Source: Sphingobacteriales bacterium (GTDB taxonomy: Bacteria > Bacteroidota > Bacteroidia > Chitinophagales > Chitinophagaceae). From it: a stretch of DNA of 64,000 nucleotides. The translations under genes and the position numbers were made by a program. Position 1 is the first letter of the stretch, and the number at the start of each line of letters is the position of its first letter. The DNA lies in contig JACRJO010000029.1 of NCBI GenBank assembly GCA_016219985.1, forward strand, positions 186,001-250,000. Direction: 5' to 3'. The notes under the pieces were generated by a model. That model searched no databases, was not told the DNA's origin, and saw nothing but the letters and a program-made list of their open reading frames with translations. Below, in pieces: positions 50,819-59,241 of the stretch.

Positions 50819-52030
50819 TTACCGGCTGCCTGCCCAATTATGTTTTTCAAAAATCATCGCGGCCCCCTGCCCCACGCCGATACACATCGTAGCCAGCCCG
50901 TAACGGGCCTCCCTTCGCTGCATTTCATGCAGTAAGGTCGTGGAAATCCGGACCCCGCTGCAACCCAGGGGGTGACCGATGGCAATGGCGCCCCCGTTGA
51001 CATTTACCTTTTCCATGGGTAATCCCAATTCTCTTACACAGGCGATGGACTGGGAAGCAAATGCCTCGTTCAGTTCCACCAGGTCCAGGTCAGCGATGGA
51101 TAAGCCGGCTCTTTGCAGGGCTTTTTGCGTAGCGGGTACCGGGCCAATGCCCATGACAGCGGGATCCACCCCGGCAACAGCCATGGAAACAACCCTGGCC
51201 ATGGGTTGAAGACCATATTTTTTTACTGCCGCTTCACTGGCCAGCAGCATCGCTGCCGCACCATCATTGATCCCGGATGAATTGCCGGCCGTTACGGTCC
51301 CGTCTTTTACAAAAGCGGGCTTCAGGGCTGCTAATTTTTCCAATGAAGTTTCCCGGGGATGCTCATCATTGACCACCCAGCTGATCAGTCCCTTTTGAGA
51401 AAGCTCAACAGCAGCGATCTCATCCGACCACTTATCCGCGGTTTTGGCGGCTGCATATTTTTGCTGAGAAGCCAGGGCAAATTCATCCTGCTCGGTGCGG
51501 CTGATCTTCCATTGTCCCGCCACATTTTCCGCGGTTTCGCCCATGCTATAAGGATGATACATGGCCGCGAGCTGCTTATTGACAAAACGCCAGCCCATTG
51601 TGCTGTCGAATACCTGGGCTGAGCGGCTGAAAGCTTCTTCGCTTTTTCCCATCACAAAGGGTGCCCTGCTCATGCTTTCCACCCCACTGGCAATCACGAG
51701 TTCCGCATCACCGCAGCTAATCTGCCGGGAGGCATCCATGATCGCCTGGAGACCGGAAGCACATAAACGGTTCACGGTATTTCCTCCCGTGCTGACGGGC
51801 AGGCCGGCCAGCAATGCCGCCATTCTTGCCACATTCCGGTTATCTTCCCCGGCCTGGTTGGCTGCCCCGGCAATAACATCTTCAATGGCGTTTATATCTA
51901 TGTTGTCATTGCGCTGAATCAGCGCCCTGAGAATACCCGCCAGCAGATCGTCCGGCCGGATGCTGCTGAGGGCTCCGCCGTACCGGCCCACCGGGGTCCT
52001 GACGGTATCAATAATATAGACCGGGTTCAT
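50819..52030 (-). CDS. Acetyl-CoA acyltransferase, probably 3-oxoadipyl-CoA thiolase
   Basis: 403-residue thiolase from ATG 52030. The catalytic Cys90 is in VNRLCASG; GGAIAIGHPLGCSG with the His (about 351) and the second Cys in CIGVGQGAA (about 381) complete the active site. The openings PVGRYGGALSSIRPDD and AIEDVIAGAANQAGEDNRNVARM are characteristic of the PcaF/PaaJ group that cleaves 3-oxoadipyl-CoA to succinyl-CoA and acetyl-CoA. A general beta-oxidation or acetoacetyl-CoA role is possible; no other catabolic genes are nearby. Divergent from rlmN with 68 bp between the starts. Confidence 0.88.
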   Translation of the reverse strand: MNPVYIIDTVRTPVGRYGGALSSIRPDDLLAGILRALIQRNDNIDINAIEDVIAGAANQAGEDNRNVARMAALLAGLPVSTGGNTVNRLCASGLQAIMDASRQISCGDAELVIASGVESMSRAPFVMGKSEEAFSRSAQVFDSTMGWRFVNKQLAAMYHPYSMGETAENVAGQWKISRTEQDEFALASQQKYAAAKTADKWSDEIAAVELSQKGLISWVVNDEHPRETSLEKLAALKPAFVKDGTVTAGNSSGINDGAAAMLLASEAAVKKYGLQPMARVVSMAVAGVDPAVMGIGPVPATQKALQRAGLSIADLDLVELNEAFASQSIACVRELGLPMEKVNVNGGAIAIGHPLGCSGVRISTTLLHEMQRREARYGLATMCIGVGQGAAMIFEKHNWAGSR

Positions 52031-52084
52031 AGTGATGATTTGAAGCAAATATCCGGGAATTCATTTAATCCGTGCGGCAGTGGT

Positions 52085-52092
52085 TATCTTTG
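52085..52092 (+). promoter_or_regulatory. -7 promoter element TATCTTTG of rlmN
   Basis: Match to TAnnTTTG, 6 nt before the ATG 52099; argues against the upstream in-frame start and suggests a leaderless mRNA. Confidence 0.6.
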
Positions 52093-52098
52093 CCCCGG

Positions 52099-53148
52099 AT
52101 GAAAAAAACACTGAAAAATATACGGCATCTCTCCCTTGGGGACCTGGAACTTTTCTTTGAAGAACTGGGAGAAAAGAAATTCAGGGCCAAGCAGGTCTAT
52201 GAATGGCTCTGGCAGAAACATGCCATGAGTTTTGCGGATATGACCAACCTGAGCAAAGACCTGCGTCAGCTGCTGGGAGAATCCTTCACTTTTCCTTCTC
52301 TTGCTATTGACACCACCCAGTATTCATCCGACGGCACCATTAAATCCCGCTTCAGGACCTGGGATGGCCATTTGGTCGAAGGGGTGCTCATTCCCACCAC
52401 TTCCCGGTTTACCGCCTGCGTATCTTCCCAGATCGGCTGTTCCCTTAGCTGTAAATTCTGCGCCACGGGTTATATCGACCGGAAGAGAAACCTGGAATTT
52501 GATGAGATCTATGATGAAGTGGTGCTGATCAACCAGCAATGTGAACGGGTGCACGGCAGGAAACTGAGCAATATTGTTTTTATGGGTATGGGGGAACCCC
52601 TGCTCAATTATAAAAATGTATTACGGGCGATTGAGCGGATTACATCCCCTGACGGACTGGCCATGAGTCCCCGCCGCATCACGGTATCCACGGCCGGGGT
52701 GGCCAAGGGAATCCGCCAGTTGGGGGATGATAAGGTAAAATTCAAGCTGGCCCTCTCCCTGCATGCGGCCAATGACCAGAAGCGGCACGAGATCATGCCC
52801 ATCAATGACACGAACAATATCAAGACGCTTATTGATGCCCTCAATTATTTCTACAAACAGACCGGCAACGAGATCACGTTTGAATACATTCTCTTCAAAG
52901 ACTTCAACGATTCGCTGAAAGACGCGGACGAACTGATCAAAATTTACAGGCAGGTACCGGCCGACCTGATCAATATCATTGAATACAATCCCATCGAATT
53001 TGCCAAATTCGAAAAGCCCGACGAGGCCAAAGTGCAGGCCTTTATGCAATACCTGGAGAAACACCGGGTGAACGTCCGTCTCCGCAAAAGCCGGGGCAAG
53101 GACATCGATGCGGCCTGCGGGCAGTTGGCGAATAAAGAGGTTAATTGA
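52099..53148 (+). CDS. rlmN: 23S rRNA (A2503)/tRNA (A37) C2-methyltransferase RlmN
   Basis: Radical-SAM methyltransferase of 349 residues. The 4Fe-4S motif CSLSCKFC is in SQIGCSLSCKFCATG (about 111-125), the second functional Cys is in DIDAACGQLA (about 340). The HDL of typical helical N-domain (FFEELGEKKFRAKQVYEWLW) is present. ATG 52099 chosen because the -7 element overlaps the frame of the earlier candidate (52072). Divergent from the thiolase. Followed by a 191-bp spacer with word repeats. Confidence 0.95.
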   Translation: MKKTLKNIRHLSLGDLELFFEELGEKKFRAKQVYEWLWQKHAMSFADMTNLSKDLRQLLGESFTFPSLAIDTTQYSSDGTIKSRFRTWDGHLVEGVLIPTTSRFTACVSSQIGCSLSCKFCATGYIDRKRNLEFDEIYDEVVLINQQCERVHGRKLSNIVFMGMGEPLLNYKNVLRAIERITSPDGLAMSPRRITVSTAGVAKGIRQLGDDKVKFKLALSLHAANDQKRHEIMPINDTNNIKTLIDALNYFYKQTGNEITFEYILFKDFNDSLKDADELIKIYRQVPADLINIIEYNPIEFAKFEKPDEAKVQAFMQYLEKHRVNVRLRKSRGKDIDAACGQLANKEVN

Positions 53149-53339
53149 TAGTTAACGGGTTGAAAAGGTTACGCCCCCCTGTCAACCCGTCAACTTTTCA
53201 ACCTGCCAACTAAATACGAAAAGTTTCATACTTTCTTTAAACCTTTCTGTCCCGCCCGGGTCTTTATACCGTTCACATTAATTAACCGGAACGGCGAAGG
53301 TTTATTTATCAAGCCCCCGTCTCAAAGAAAAAGTAAGAC
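53149..53339. repeat. Spacer with gtcaacccgtcaac words, inverted
   Basis: 53153-53173 carries gttaacgggttgaaaaggtt; 53180-53210 carries the opposite sense, gtcaacccgtcaacttttca and caacctgccaac. Degenerate short words as elsewhere. The rest up to 53339 shows no gene. Confidence 0.55.
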
Positions 53340-54053
53340 ATGAAAAAAATATTGTTCCCCGCGCTGGTGCTAGCGCTGGCATTTACCGCTGATGCCCAGG
53401 AAATCCCTGAACGAAAAGCGGATCACCCACCCATGATGCAACACCGGATGCACAAAGCCCGGCATGACCGGATGATGATCATGAAGCAGCTGAACCTGAC
53501 CGATGCCCAGAAAGAACAGTTCAAAACACAGAAAGAGGAGTTCCGCAAAAAAATGGAGGAACTGCAGAAAAATGACGGCATTACCGTAAAAGAATGGAGA
53601 ACGAGGAGGGAGAACCTGCGCACGGATCACCGGGCAAAGATGGAAAGTATTTATACCCCGGAGCAAAAGGCCCAGTTGGAAAAAATGAAGAAAGACAGGC
53701 AGCTCAAACAACAGGACATGATGAAGAAAAGGGCAGAAAGGATGAAAACCCACCTGGGACTTACCAATGAGCAATCCGCCAAACTGGAGAAAAGCCGGAA
53801 GGAAATGGGTGAAAAAATGAAGGTCATCCGGGAAAATAAATCCCTTTCCGATATACAGAAAAGAGAAGAAATGCGGGAACTGACGAAGCAACAACACGAA
53901 AACCTGAAATCCATCCTGACTGAAGAGCAGTTGAAGAAAATGAAAGAGAAAGAAGGAAGAAGGCCAGGTCCCTGTTTTGGCCCGGGAATGAAACACAAAG
54001 GACCCGGCATGCACCAGGGTGGTCCGCCCCCTGCTAAGCAGAGAACCCTTTGA
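53340..54053 (+). CDS. Spy/CpxP-like periplasmic protein, Met/His-rich
   Basis: 237 residues; signal peptide (MKKILFPALVLALAFTADAQ). Highly charged helical protein with four LTxxQ-like motifs (LTDAQ, YTPEQ, LTNEQ, LTEEQ), the signature of Spy/CpxP and DUF4890-type proteins that act as periplasmic chaperones or stress sensors. Met, His and Lys abound; the tail (PGPCFGPGMKHKGPGMHQGG) is rich in Pro, Gly, Met, His and Cys, compatible with metal binding. A terminator follows 22 bp after the stop. No two-component gene adjoins. Confidence 0.75.
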   Translation: MKKILFPALVLALAFTADAQEIPERKADHPPMMQHRMHKARHDRMMIMKQLNLTDAQKEQFKTQKEEFRKKMEELQKNDGITVKEWRTRRENLRTDHRAKMESIYTPEQKAQLEKMKKDRQLKQQDMMKKRAERMKTHLGLTNEQSAKLEKSRKEMGEKMKVIRENKSLSDIQKREEMRELTKQQHENLKSILTEEQLKKMKEKEGRRPGPCFGPGMKHKGPGMHQGGPPPAKQRTL

Positions 54054-54074
54054 TGATTCTATATATACAGGAAG

Positions 54075-54104
54075 GCTGTCTCCGCAAAAGAGGCAGCTTT
54101 TTTT
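54075..54104 (+). terminator. Rho-independent terminator of the Spy-like gene
   Basis: 8-bp stem gctgtctc/gaggcagc (one G-U pair), 7-nt loop, then seven T. Confidence 0.85.
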
Positions 54105-54247
54105 ATCTCCTATGTGGTGAAACAAAACGGCGCAGCCGCAGATCCGCACAGCGGATTATTTTATCACCTGCCCCTTTATTCTTTAGCCATGGCTGCACCC
54201 CGATCCCCCGATGAAACCGAAATTGATGTTTAAAAAAAAGCGCTTTT

Positions 54248-54340
54248 AGAAGGAACTACAAACTACTAACTACAAACTACAGACTATCAACTACCCTGCC
54301 GGCAGGACGACTCCGAAATGCAAACTACTATCAACATTTT
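54248..54340. repeat. ctacaaactac word repeat with cctgccggcagg palindrome
   Basis: 54252-54294 is a run of ctacaaactac / ctaactac / agactatcaac words, interrupted by the perfect palindrome cctgccggcagg at 54295-54306, then resumed near 54319 (gcaaactactatcaac). The palindrome is shared in core with 33813-33830. Confidence 0.7.
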
Positions 54341-54398
54341 ACTATTTAACCCCTATCTTCGCCCCTCACTACTGTTGTAAAACAGCAAACACCACACA

Positions 54399-55349
54399 AT
54401 GAAAAAAACCGGAAACAATTTCGGAAAATTTGCGAAGAAGAAGAGCAACGCCGCGATCAAGGAACAATTCAAACAGGAAAAACGAAAGGAAAAAAAAGAA
54501 AGGGCCGCCTTTTTTGATCAAAGGAAAGCAGAGGCCAGGGCACGCTTTACCGGAACGCCCAACCAGCAAACCGGGATGAAAGGCCAGGCGCCGGCTCCCG
54601 TATCACATACCCGCCCTGAAACCGGGGAACGGATGCCCCTGAATAAATTCATTGCCCATGCCGGGGTGGCAGCCCGCCGCGAAGCCGCCGAACTGGTGAA
54701 AAAGGGACTGGTGAAAGTCAATAATGAAACGGTTACAGAACCGGGTTTTAAGGTTTCCGCGAAAGACGAGGTGCGGGTGAACGGGAAGAAGATATTCTTA
54801 GCTAAAAACCTGGTCTATATCCTGCTCAACAAACCCAAAGATTTTATTACCACCACGGATGATCCGCAGGGAAGAAAGACCGTGCTGGATATTATCGGCC
54901 GCGCCACCCCCGAACGGGTGTATCCCGTAGGCCGTCTGGACCGGAACACATCCGGTGTGCTGATCCTGACCAACGATGGCGAGCTGGCCCAGAAACTGAC
55001 CCACCCGAGCAATGAAGTAAAGAAAGTGTACCATGTAACACTCAATAAGCCCCTGGAAAAAAAGGATTTTGAACAGATACTGGAAGGGGTCACGCTCGAT
55101 GACGGCCCCGCCAGGGTGGATGTACTGGCTTATGCCGATGCGAAGGATAAGACACAGGTAGGTGTGGAGATCCACAGCGGCCGTAACCGGATCGTCCGCC
55201 GCATTTTTGAATCCCTTGGTTATGATGTACGGGGACTGGACCGGGTGGTCTTTGCCGGTCTCACCAAAAAAAATGTGGACCGGGGCAAATGGCGCTTCCT
55301 CACGGAGAAAGAAGTCCGGGACCTGAAACATTTTGGCAAAGGAAAATAA
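54399..55349 (+). CDS. RNA pseudouridine synthase, RluB/RsuA family with S4 domain
   Basis: 316 residues. A long basic N-terminal tail (about 1-70) precedes an S4 RNA-binding domain (MPLNKFIAHAGVAARREAAELVKKGLVKVNN, about 78-108) and the catalytic domain with the GRLDRNTSGVLILTNDGELAQKL motif (catalytic Asp) and SGRNRIVRRIFESLGYDVRGLDRV (about 265-288). RluB (23S rRNA position 2605 type) is the best guess; RluE/F or RsuA relatives are alternatives. The basic tail is common in Bacteroidota homologues. ATG 54399. Confidence 0.88.
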   Translation: MKKTGNNFGKFAKKKSNAAIKEQFKQEKRKEKKERAAFFDQRKAEARARFTGTPNQQTGMKGQAPAPVSHTRPETGERMPLNKFIAHAGVAARREAAELVKKGLVKVNNETVTEPGFKVSAKDEVRVNGKKIFLAKNLVYILLNKPKDFITTTDDPQGRKTVLDIIGRATPERVYPVGRLDRNTSGVLILTNDGELAQKLTHPSNEVKKVYHVTLNKPLEKKDFEQILEGVTLDDGPARVDVLAYADAKDKTQVGVEIHSGRNRIVRRIFESLGYDVRGLDRVVFAGLTKKNVDRGKWRFLTEKEVRDLKHFGKGK

Positions 55350-55381
55350 CCCCTCTTTATACCATCAGCTGAGTACTGACC

Positions 55382-56104
55382 ATGCAACTGAAAGACTGGA
55401 TCATTGCGGAAAATGAAAATTGGGTAGCCGTTAACAAGCCCTCCGGACTCTTGTCTATCCCCGACAGGTTAGGGAAAGAGGTTTCGCTGAAATCCCTGTT
55501 GAAAGATAAATACGGGAATATCTTCACGGTACACCGCATCGATAAAGACACAAGCGGCCTGATCATTTTCGCGAAGAATGAGGCTGCTCATAAACATTTA
55601 TCGAAACAATTTGAAGAACGGCATACCCAAAAGATCTACCAGGGACTGGTGATCGGCTCTCCCGCCCTTCCCAAGGGAAGTATGGATGCCCCGATCGCTG
55701 AGCACCCCGCCCTGAACGGTACCATGATCGTTCACCGGAAAGGAAAGGAGGCGCTGACGGATTATGAAGTGCTGGAAGATTTTGGAATATATTCCTTCCT
55801 GCAATTCCGGATCCACACCGGCCGCACCCACCAGATCCGGGTGCACATGAAGGACCTGGGACACCCGGTTGTTTGCGACCCGCTGTACGGAGATGGCAAA
55901 CCGGTACTGGTATCTTCCTTAAAATCTAAATTTAAACTTTCCAGGAGCGAAGAAGAAGAACGCCCTATTCTGGGCCGGCTGGCCCTGCATGCATTCCGTC
56001 TTTCCTTCCGGGATATGGATGGCAGCCCGGTAGAACTGGAAGCGCCCCTGCACAAGGATATGCGGGCTACCCTGCAACAATTGGCGAAACGAAAGAAGAA
56101 ATGA
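55382..56104 (+). CDS. RNA pseudouridylate synthase, RluA family
   Basis: 240 residues, without an S4 domain. The catalytic motif VHRIDKDTSGLIIFAKN (about 43-59; catalytic Asp in HRIDKDTSG) and GRTHQIRVHMKDLGHPVVCDPLYG (about 147-170) are typical. N-terminus begins at the WVAVNKPSGLLSIP strand, the usual start. Target RNA unknown. ATG 55382. The TGA stop directly abuts that of the convergent metZ-like gene (TGATCA). Confidence 0.9.
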   Translation: MQLKDWIIAENENWVAVNKPSGLLSIPDRLGKEVSLKSLLKDKYGNIFTVHRIDKDTSGLIIFAKNEAAHKHLSKQFEERHTQKIYQGLVIGSPALPKGSMDAPIAEHPALNGTMIVHRKGKEALTDYEVLEDFGIYSFLQFRIHTGRTHQIRVHMKDLGHPVVCDPLYGDGKPVLVSSLKSKFKLSRSEEEERPILGRLALHAFRLSFRDMDGSPVELEAPLHKDMRATLQQLAKRKKK

Positions 56105-57280
56105 TCAGGATTGATCCAGCGCCTGGAGCAAATCATCCATGATATCAGCCAGGTCTTCCAGCCCCACGGAGATACGGATCAGGCCCGGGGTGATGCCCAC
56201 TGATTGTCTTTCCGATTCCGTCAGTTTGGAATGCGTGGTGGAAGCCGGGTGAGAGGCAATGGTCCGGCTATCGCCCAGGTTATTGGTCATGGAGATCAGT
56301 TGCAGGGCATTCAGGAATTTACGGCCGCTTTCCACCCCGCCTTTTAATTCAAAGGTTACAATGCCACCCCCGTTCGTCATCTGCTTTTGTGCAATGGCAT
56401 ATTGCGGGTGACTTTCCAGGAAAGGATATTTCACCGAGCTTATTTTCGCATGACCCTGCAGTTTAGTAGCGAGCTCCAGGGCGCTGGCCGCGTGCCGGTC
56501 CATCCGGACAAATAAGGTCTCCAGGCTCTTGCTCAGTACCCAGGCATTGAACGGACTCATGGAAGGTCCCGTATTGCGGATAAAGAGATAAAGCGGGTGA
56601 ACCAGTTCTTTCCGGCCCACGATCACGCCGCCCAGCACACGTCCCTGTCCATCGATAAATTTAGTAGCGGAATGAAGCACGAGGTCCGCTCCAAAGCGGA
56701 TAGGTTGCTGCACGGCCGGTGTGGCGAAGCAGTTATCCACCACCAATAAAACCTTGTGTTTTTTACAAATAGCAGCCACCAGCTCCAGGTCAATAATATC
56801 CAGTCCCGGGTTGCTGGGCGTTTCCAGGTACAGGAGTTTGGTAGCGGGCCGGATGAGCGGTTCAATGGTCTCCGGCTTATTCATATCGAAATAGGAATAG
56901 TCAATTCCCCATTTCGGCAAATATTTGGTCAGGATTGTATGCGTCGAACCAAAAACAGCGGAGGCAGAAACGATATGATCCCCCTTGCTTAAGAAGGTCA
57001 TGAAAGTGGAAAAGATCGCGGCCATCCCGGTACCGGTGGCCACCCCGCTCTCAGCGCCTTCCAGCGAGGCGATTTTATTGACAAATTCATCCACGCCGGG
57101 ATTGGAGAAACGGGAATAGATATTGACTTCCGGGGAATCGCTGGCGAAAGCAGCCGCCATATCCTCCGCGGAATCATAGGTAAAACTGCTGGTCAGAAAT
57201 AAAGGGGTGGAATGTTCCTTCTGCGCTGTTTTCTTTGTCTGCACCCTGATTGCCCGGGTTGCGGGTCGTTGTTTTGCCAT
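56105..57280 (-). CDS. metZ: Trans-sulfuration PLP enzyme, O-succinylhomoserine sulfhydrylase-like
   Basis: 391-residue Cys/Met metabolism PLP protein. The PLP lysine is Lys207 in LHSATKFIDGQGRVLGG; TGTGMAAIFSTF, SRFSNPG and YLETPSNPG are family signatures. Closest in motif style to MetZ (O-succinylhomoserine + sulfide to homocysteine); cystathionine gamma-synthase or methionine gamma-lyase are alternatives. ATG 57280 with a TATCTTTG -7 element 26 nt upstream. Tail-to-tail with the RluA-family gene. Confidence 0.87.
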   Translation of the reverse strand: MAKQRPATRAIRVQTKKTAQKEHSTPLFLTSSFTYDSAEDMAAAFASDSPEVNIYSRFSNPGVDEFVNKIASLEGAESGVATGTGMAAIFSTFMTFLSKGDHIVSASAVFGSTHTILTKYLPKWGIDYSYFDMNKPETIEPLIRPATKLLYLETPSNPGLDIIDLELVAAICKKHKVLLVVDNCFATPAVQQPIRFGADLVLHSATKFIDGQGRVLGGVIVGRKELVHPLYLFIRNTGPSMSPFNAWVLSKSLETLFVRMDRHAASALELATKLQGHAKISSVKYPFLESHPQYAIAQKQMTNGGGIVTFELKGGVESGRKFLNALQLISMTNNLGDSRTIASHPASTTHSKLTESERQSVGITPGLIRISVGLEDLADIMDDLLQALDQS

Positions 57281-57306
57281 TTTTTAATGTATCAATAGTC
57301 TGGCGG

Positions 57307-57314
57307 CAAAGATA
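57307..57314 (-). promoter_or_regulatory. -7 promoter element TATCTTTG of metZ
   Basis: Match to TAnnTTTG on the minus strand, 26 nt before the ATG at 57280. Confidence 0.6.
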
Positions 57315-57400
57315 CAATGCGGAAAGGGAAACGGCTAAAAACGGGCTCCTGCAGGCAATAAATGACAATCATTCAAGAAACAATTGTTCGTTTCAGGAAG

Positions 57401-57432
57401 AAAAAATACAGGGCCGTGTAGAAACACAGCCC
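57401..57432 (-). terminator. Terminator downstream of tRNA-Cys
   Basis: Hairpin gggccgtgt/acacagccc (one mismatch) with AGAA-type loop at 57411-57432, followed on the minus strand by a T run (57401-57406), 28 bp after the tRNA 3' end. Confidence 0.7.
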
Positions 57433-57459
57433 GTTGACGAATGCTTGCCACTTGTATAG

Positions 57460-57530
57460 TGGTTACGGAGGGGTTCGAACCCTCGTAAAAGGTCTTGCGA
57501 ACCTTTGCCTCGCCGCTCGGCCACGTAACG
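57460..57530 (-). tRNA. tRNA-Cys (GCA), atypical
   Basis: Cloverleaf on the minus strand: acceptor cgttacg paired with cgtaacc, D arm with TGGCC...GGC, anticodon stem AAGGT/ACCTT, loop TCGCAAG with anticodon GCA, T arm GAGGG-TTCGAAC-CCCTC. Position 33 is C instead of the universal U, 38 is G, and the 1:72 pair is C:C. No CCA is encoded. It may still be charged as Cys, or be a decaying copy. Downstream terminator present. Confidence 0.65.
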
Positions 57531-57599
57531 CTTGCGATTTGGACAGCGGTCCGTATGGGTTAATCAAAACACGGCCGCTGCCCGGTATTTTTTGCTGAA

Positions 57600-57926
57600 C
57601 TACCGTTGCCGGGGTTTTAGCCGGATCACCAGCTTTTGTCCCGCCTCCTTCAGTTCAAGCGAATTCTTTTGATACTCCCAATGTTCTGTGACCACTTCAA
57701 AGGGCGTGTTCTTTGTGGTCTCAAGCGTAAAGTCTCCATTGGGTTTACTCAGCGCTTCTTCTTCTCCCAGGACCACGTACACCAGGGCGCCTTTGACGGG
57801 CTGCCCGGTTTTCTCCGACAGCACCACTCCTTTTACAAGCGTAATCTTTCCCTTCGGCGGAAGAATAAAGCTGCTCTGGAGAAAAAACCATGATACGATC
57901 AACCATCCTGTTACCCTTCTTTTCAT
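57600..57926 (-). CDS. Small secreted protein with carboxypeptidase-regulatory-like domain
   Basis: 108 residues: signal peptide (MKRRVTGWLIVSWFFLQSSF), then a single beta-sandwich domain VKGVVLSEKTGQPVKGALVYVVLGEEEALSKPNGDFTLET, as found at the N-termini of TonB-dependent receptors and as free-standing domains. Function unknown. A 23-bp inverted-repeat operator lies 35 bp upstream (57961-57983), suggesting regulated expression. Confidence 0.72.
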   Translation of the reverse strand: MKRRVTGWLIVSWFFLQSSFILPPKGKITLVKGVVLSEKTGQPVKGALVYVVLGEEEALSKPNGDFTLETTKNTPFEVVTEHWEYQKNSLELKEAGQKLVIRLKPRQR

Positions 57927-57960
57927 TCCCGATTTTTTTCAAAGATAAAGGCAATTTTAT

Positions 57961-57983
57961 TAGTCCACCAATTTTATAGACTA
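57961..57983. promoter_or_regulatory. Operator-like inverted repeat TAGTC...GACTA (copy A)
   Basis: 23 bp with TAGTC at 57961-57965 and GACTA at 57979-57983. Agrees with the minus strand of 60228-60250 at 19 of 23 positions. Lies 35 bp upstream of the carboxypeptidase-regulatory-like gene. Confidence 0.6.
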
Positions 57984-58020
57984 TTTATTTTAAAAAAAAT
58001 CCCGTTTCCGGGAAATGTTT

Positions 58021-59229
58021 TTACCGGTACAGGTAGGCGTAATACCGGTTGCCGATGCTCCGGTAAAAATACAATACCACCAATGCCAGCCCCGTAAGAA
58101 AAACAGACAGGTTAAAATACGGAAAGGTAAACCAGGCCAGCACACCGAGCAGTCCCACCCGGGCAAACTCCAGGTGAAAGATCCAGCGGCGCTGTTCCAG
58201 CATACTGCCCGTGGTAATAACGCTCAGTACAATGAAGAGGGAGAGGCAGATTAGCTGGGCGGTGCCGAGGTAATACTCAAAGAAGATGACCAGGAACAGG
58301 AGCACCAGCGATAAAATAGTCTGGAAGCGGATATAGCCCGTTAATGTACCTGAATAATTTATTCGTGTTTCCTTGTAGGAAAATTTCCGTTCGAGGCTCA
58401 TCCGGATCCGCGGATCAATATCATCGGGTTTGCCGAACAGGGCCTTCGCTTTTGCCCGGAATCCCCTGGCTCTTTTAAAGGCAATCCCGATCTCCATCAG
58501 GAAATGAAAATGCTGCCAGAGAAAACTATGGCTGTTGAGGGGCTTGGTCAGTCCGTACACCGGCGTTTCCTTTTCCACTGCAAAAGTGCCCAGCAGTTTG
58601 TCCCAGATGATCAGGACATCCCCGTAATTCTTATCGAGGTACTGCGGGTTGCTGCTATGGTGCACCCGGTGGTGAGAAGGGGTTACCAGGAAATATTCCA
58701 GCCAGCCTAATTTCCCCACTAATTGCGTGTGCGTGAAGAACGGGTAGGTGCCGTGAATCAGGAGGAAGATCGTGATCATCTCCGGCGGAAAGCCGATCAG
58801 CGGCAGGACGGCCCAGAACAAACAACGGGCCGTGGCCTGGAATACGGTGATCCGGGCGGATACGGTAAAGTTATAGTCATCGCTTTGGTGATGCACCACG
58901 TGCACCGCCCAGAACAGGTTGACCTCGTGCCCGAAGCGATGGTACCAGTACCACATAAAATCGGTGAATAAGAAAAGCAGGACCCAGGTAAAAAAGCCGG
59001 GGTGGATCTCAAACAGAGCAAAATGGGTATAGATCCAGCTAAAGAAAAAATAAAACAATCCCGCTGCAAAAACATCTGACAGCCTTTCGGCTATTCCCAC
59101 ATTGATATTCGCCACCGTCTCGTTGAAGCGGAACTGATCCGTCCGTCCCTTTTTCTGACTGAGGTAATACTCCAGGTACATCAACCCGGTAAAGAAAGGA
59201 ACTGCAAGTGCCAGGTAATTCAAATGCAT
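58021..59229 (-). CDS. Sterol desaturase / fatty acid hydroxylase family protein
   Basis: 402-residue membrane di-iron protein. The His clusters of the family are visible: HRFGHEVNLFWAVHVVHHQS (HRxxH, HxxHH) around 97-118 and TPSHHRVHHSSNPQYLDKNYGD (HHxxHH) around 186-205, plus several membrane helices. Such proteins hydroxylate lipid chains or cleave ether lipids (alkylglycerol monooxygenase group has this same overall size). The C-terminal half (about 300-400) is an extra hydrophobic extension. ATG 59229; the substrate is unknown. 12 bp downstream of the aldo/keto reductase gene, same strand, likely cotranscribed. Confidence 0.85.
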   Translation of the reverse strand: MHLNYLALAVPFFTGLMYLEYYLSQKKGRTDQFRFNETVANINVGIAERLSDVFAAGLFYFFFSWIYTHFALFEIHPGFFTWVLLFLFTDFMWYWYHRFGHEVNLFWAVHVVHHQSDDYNFTVSARITVFQATARCLFWAVLPLIGFPPEMITIFLLIHGTYPFFTHTQLVGKLGWLEYFLVTPSHHRVHHSSNPQYLDKNYGDVLIIWDKLLGTFAVEKETPVYGLTKPLNSHSFLWQHFHFLMEIGIAFKRARGFRAKAKALFGKPDDIDPRIRMSLERKFSYKETRINYSGTLTGYIRFQTILSLVLLFLVIFFEYYLGTAQLICLSLFIVLSVITTGSMLEQRRWIFHLEFARVGLLGVLAWFTFPYFNLSVFLTGLALVVLYFYRSIGNRYYAYLYR

Positions 59230-59241
59230 ACGACTGTTTTT

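Noticed and set aside
53370..54149. Long minus-strand ORF of 259 codons
   Set aside because: Mirror of the Lys/Glu-rich Spy-like gene; Phe/Leu/His-rich nonsense.
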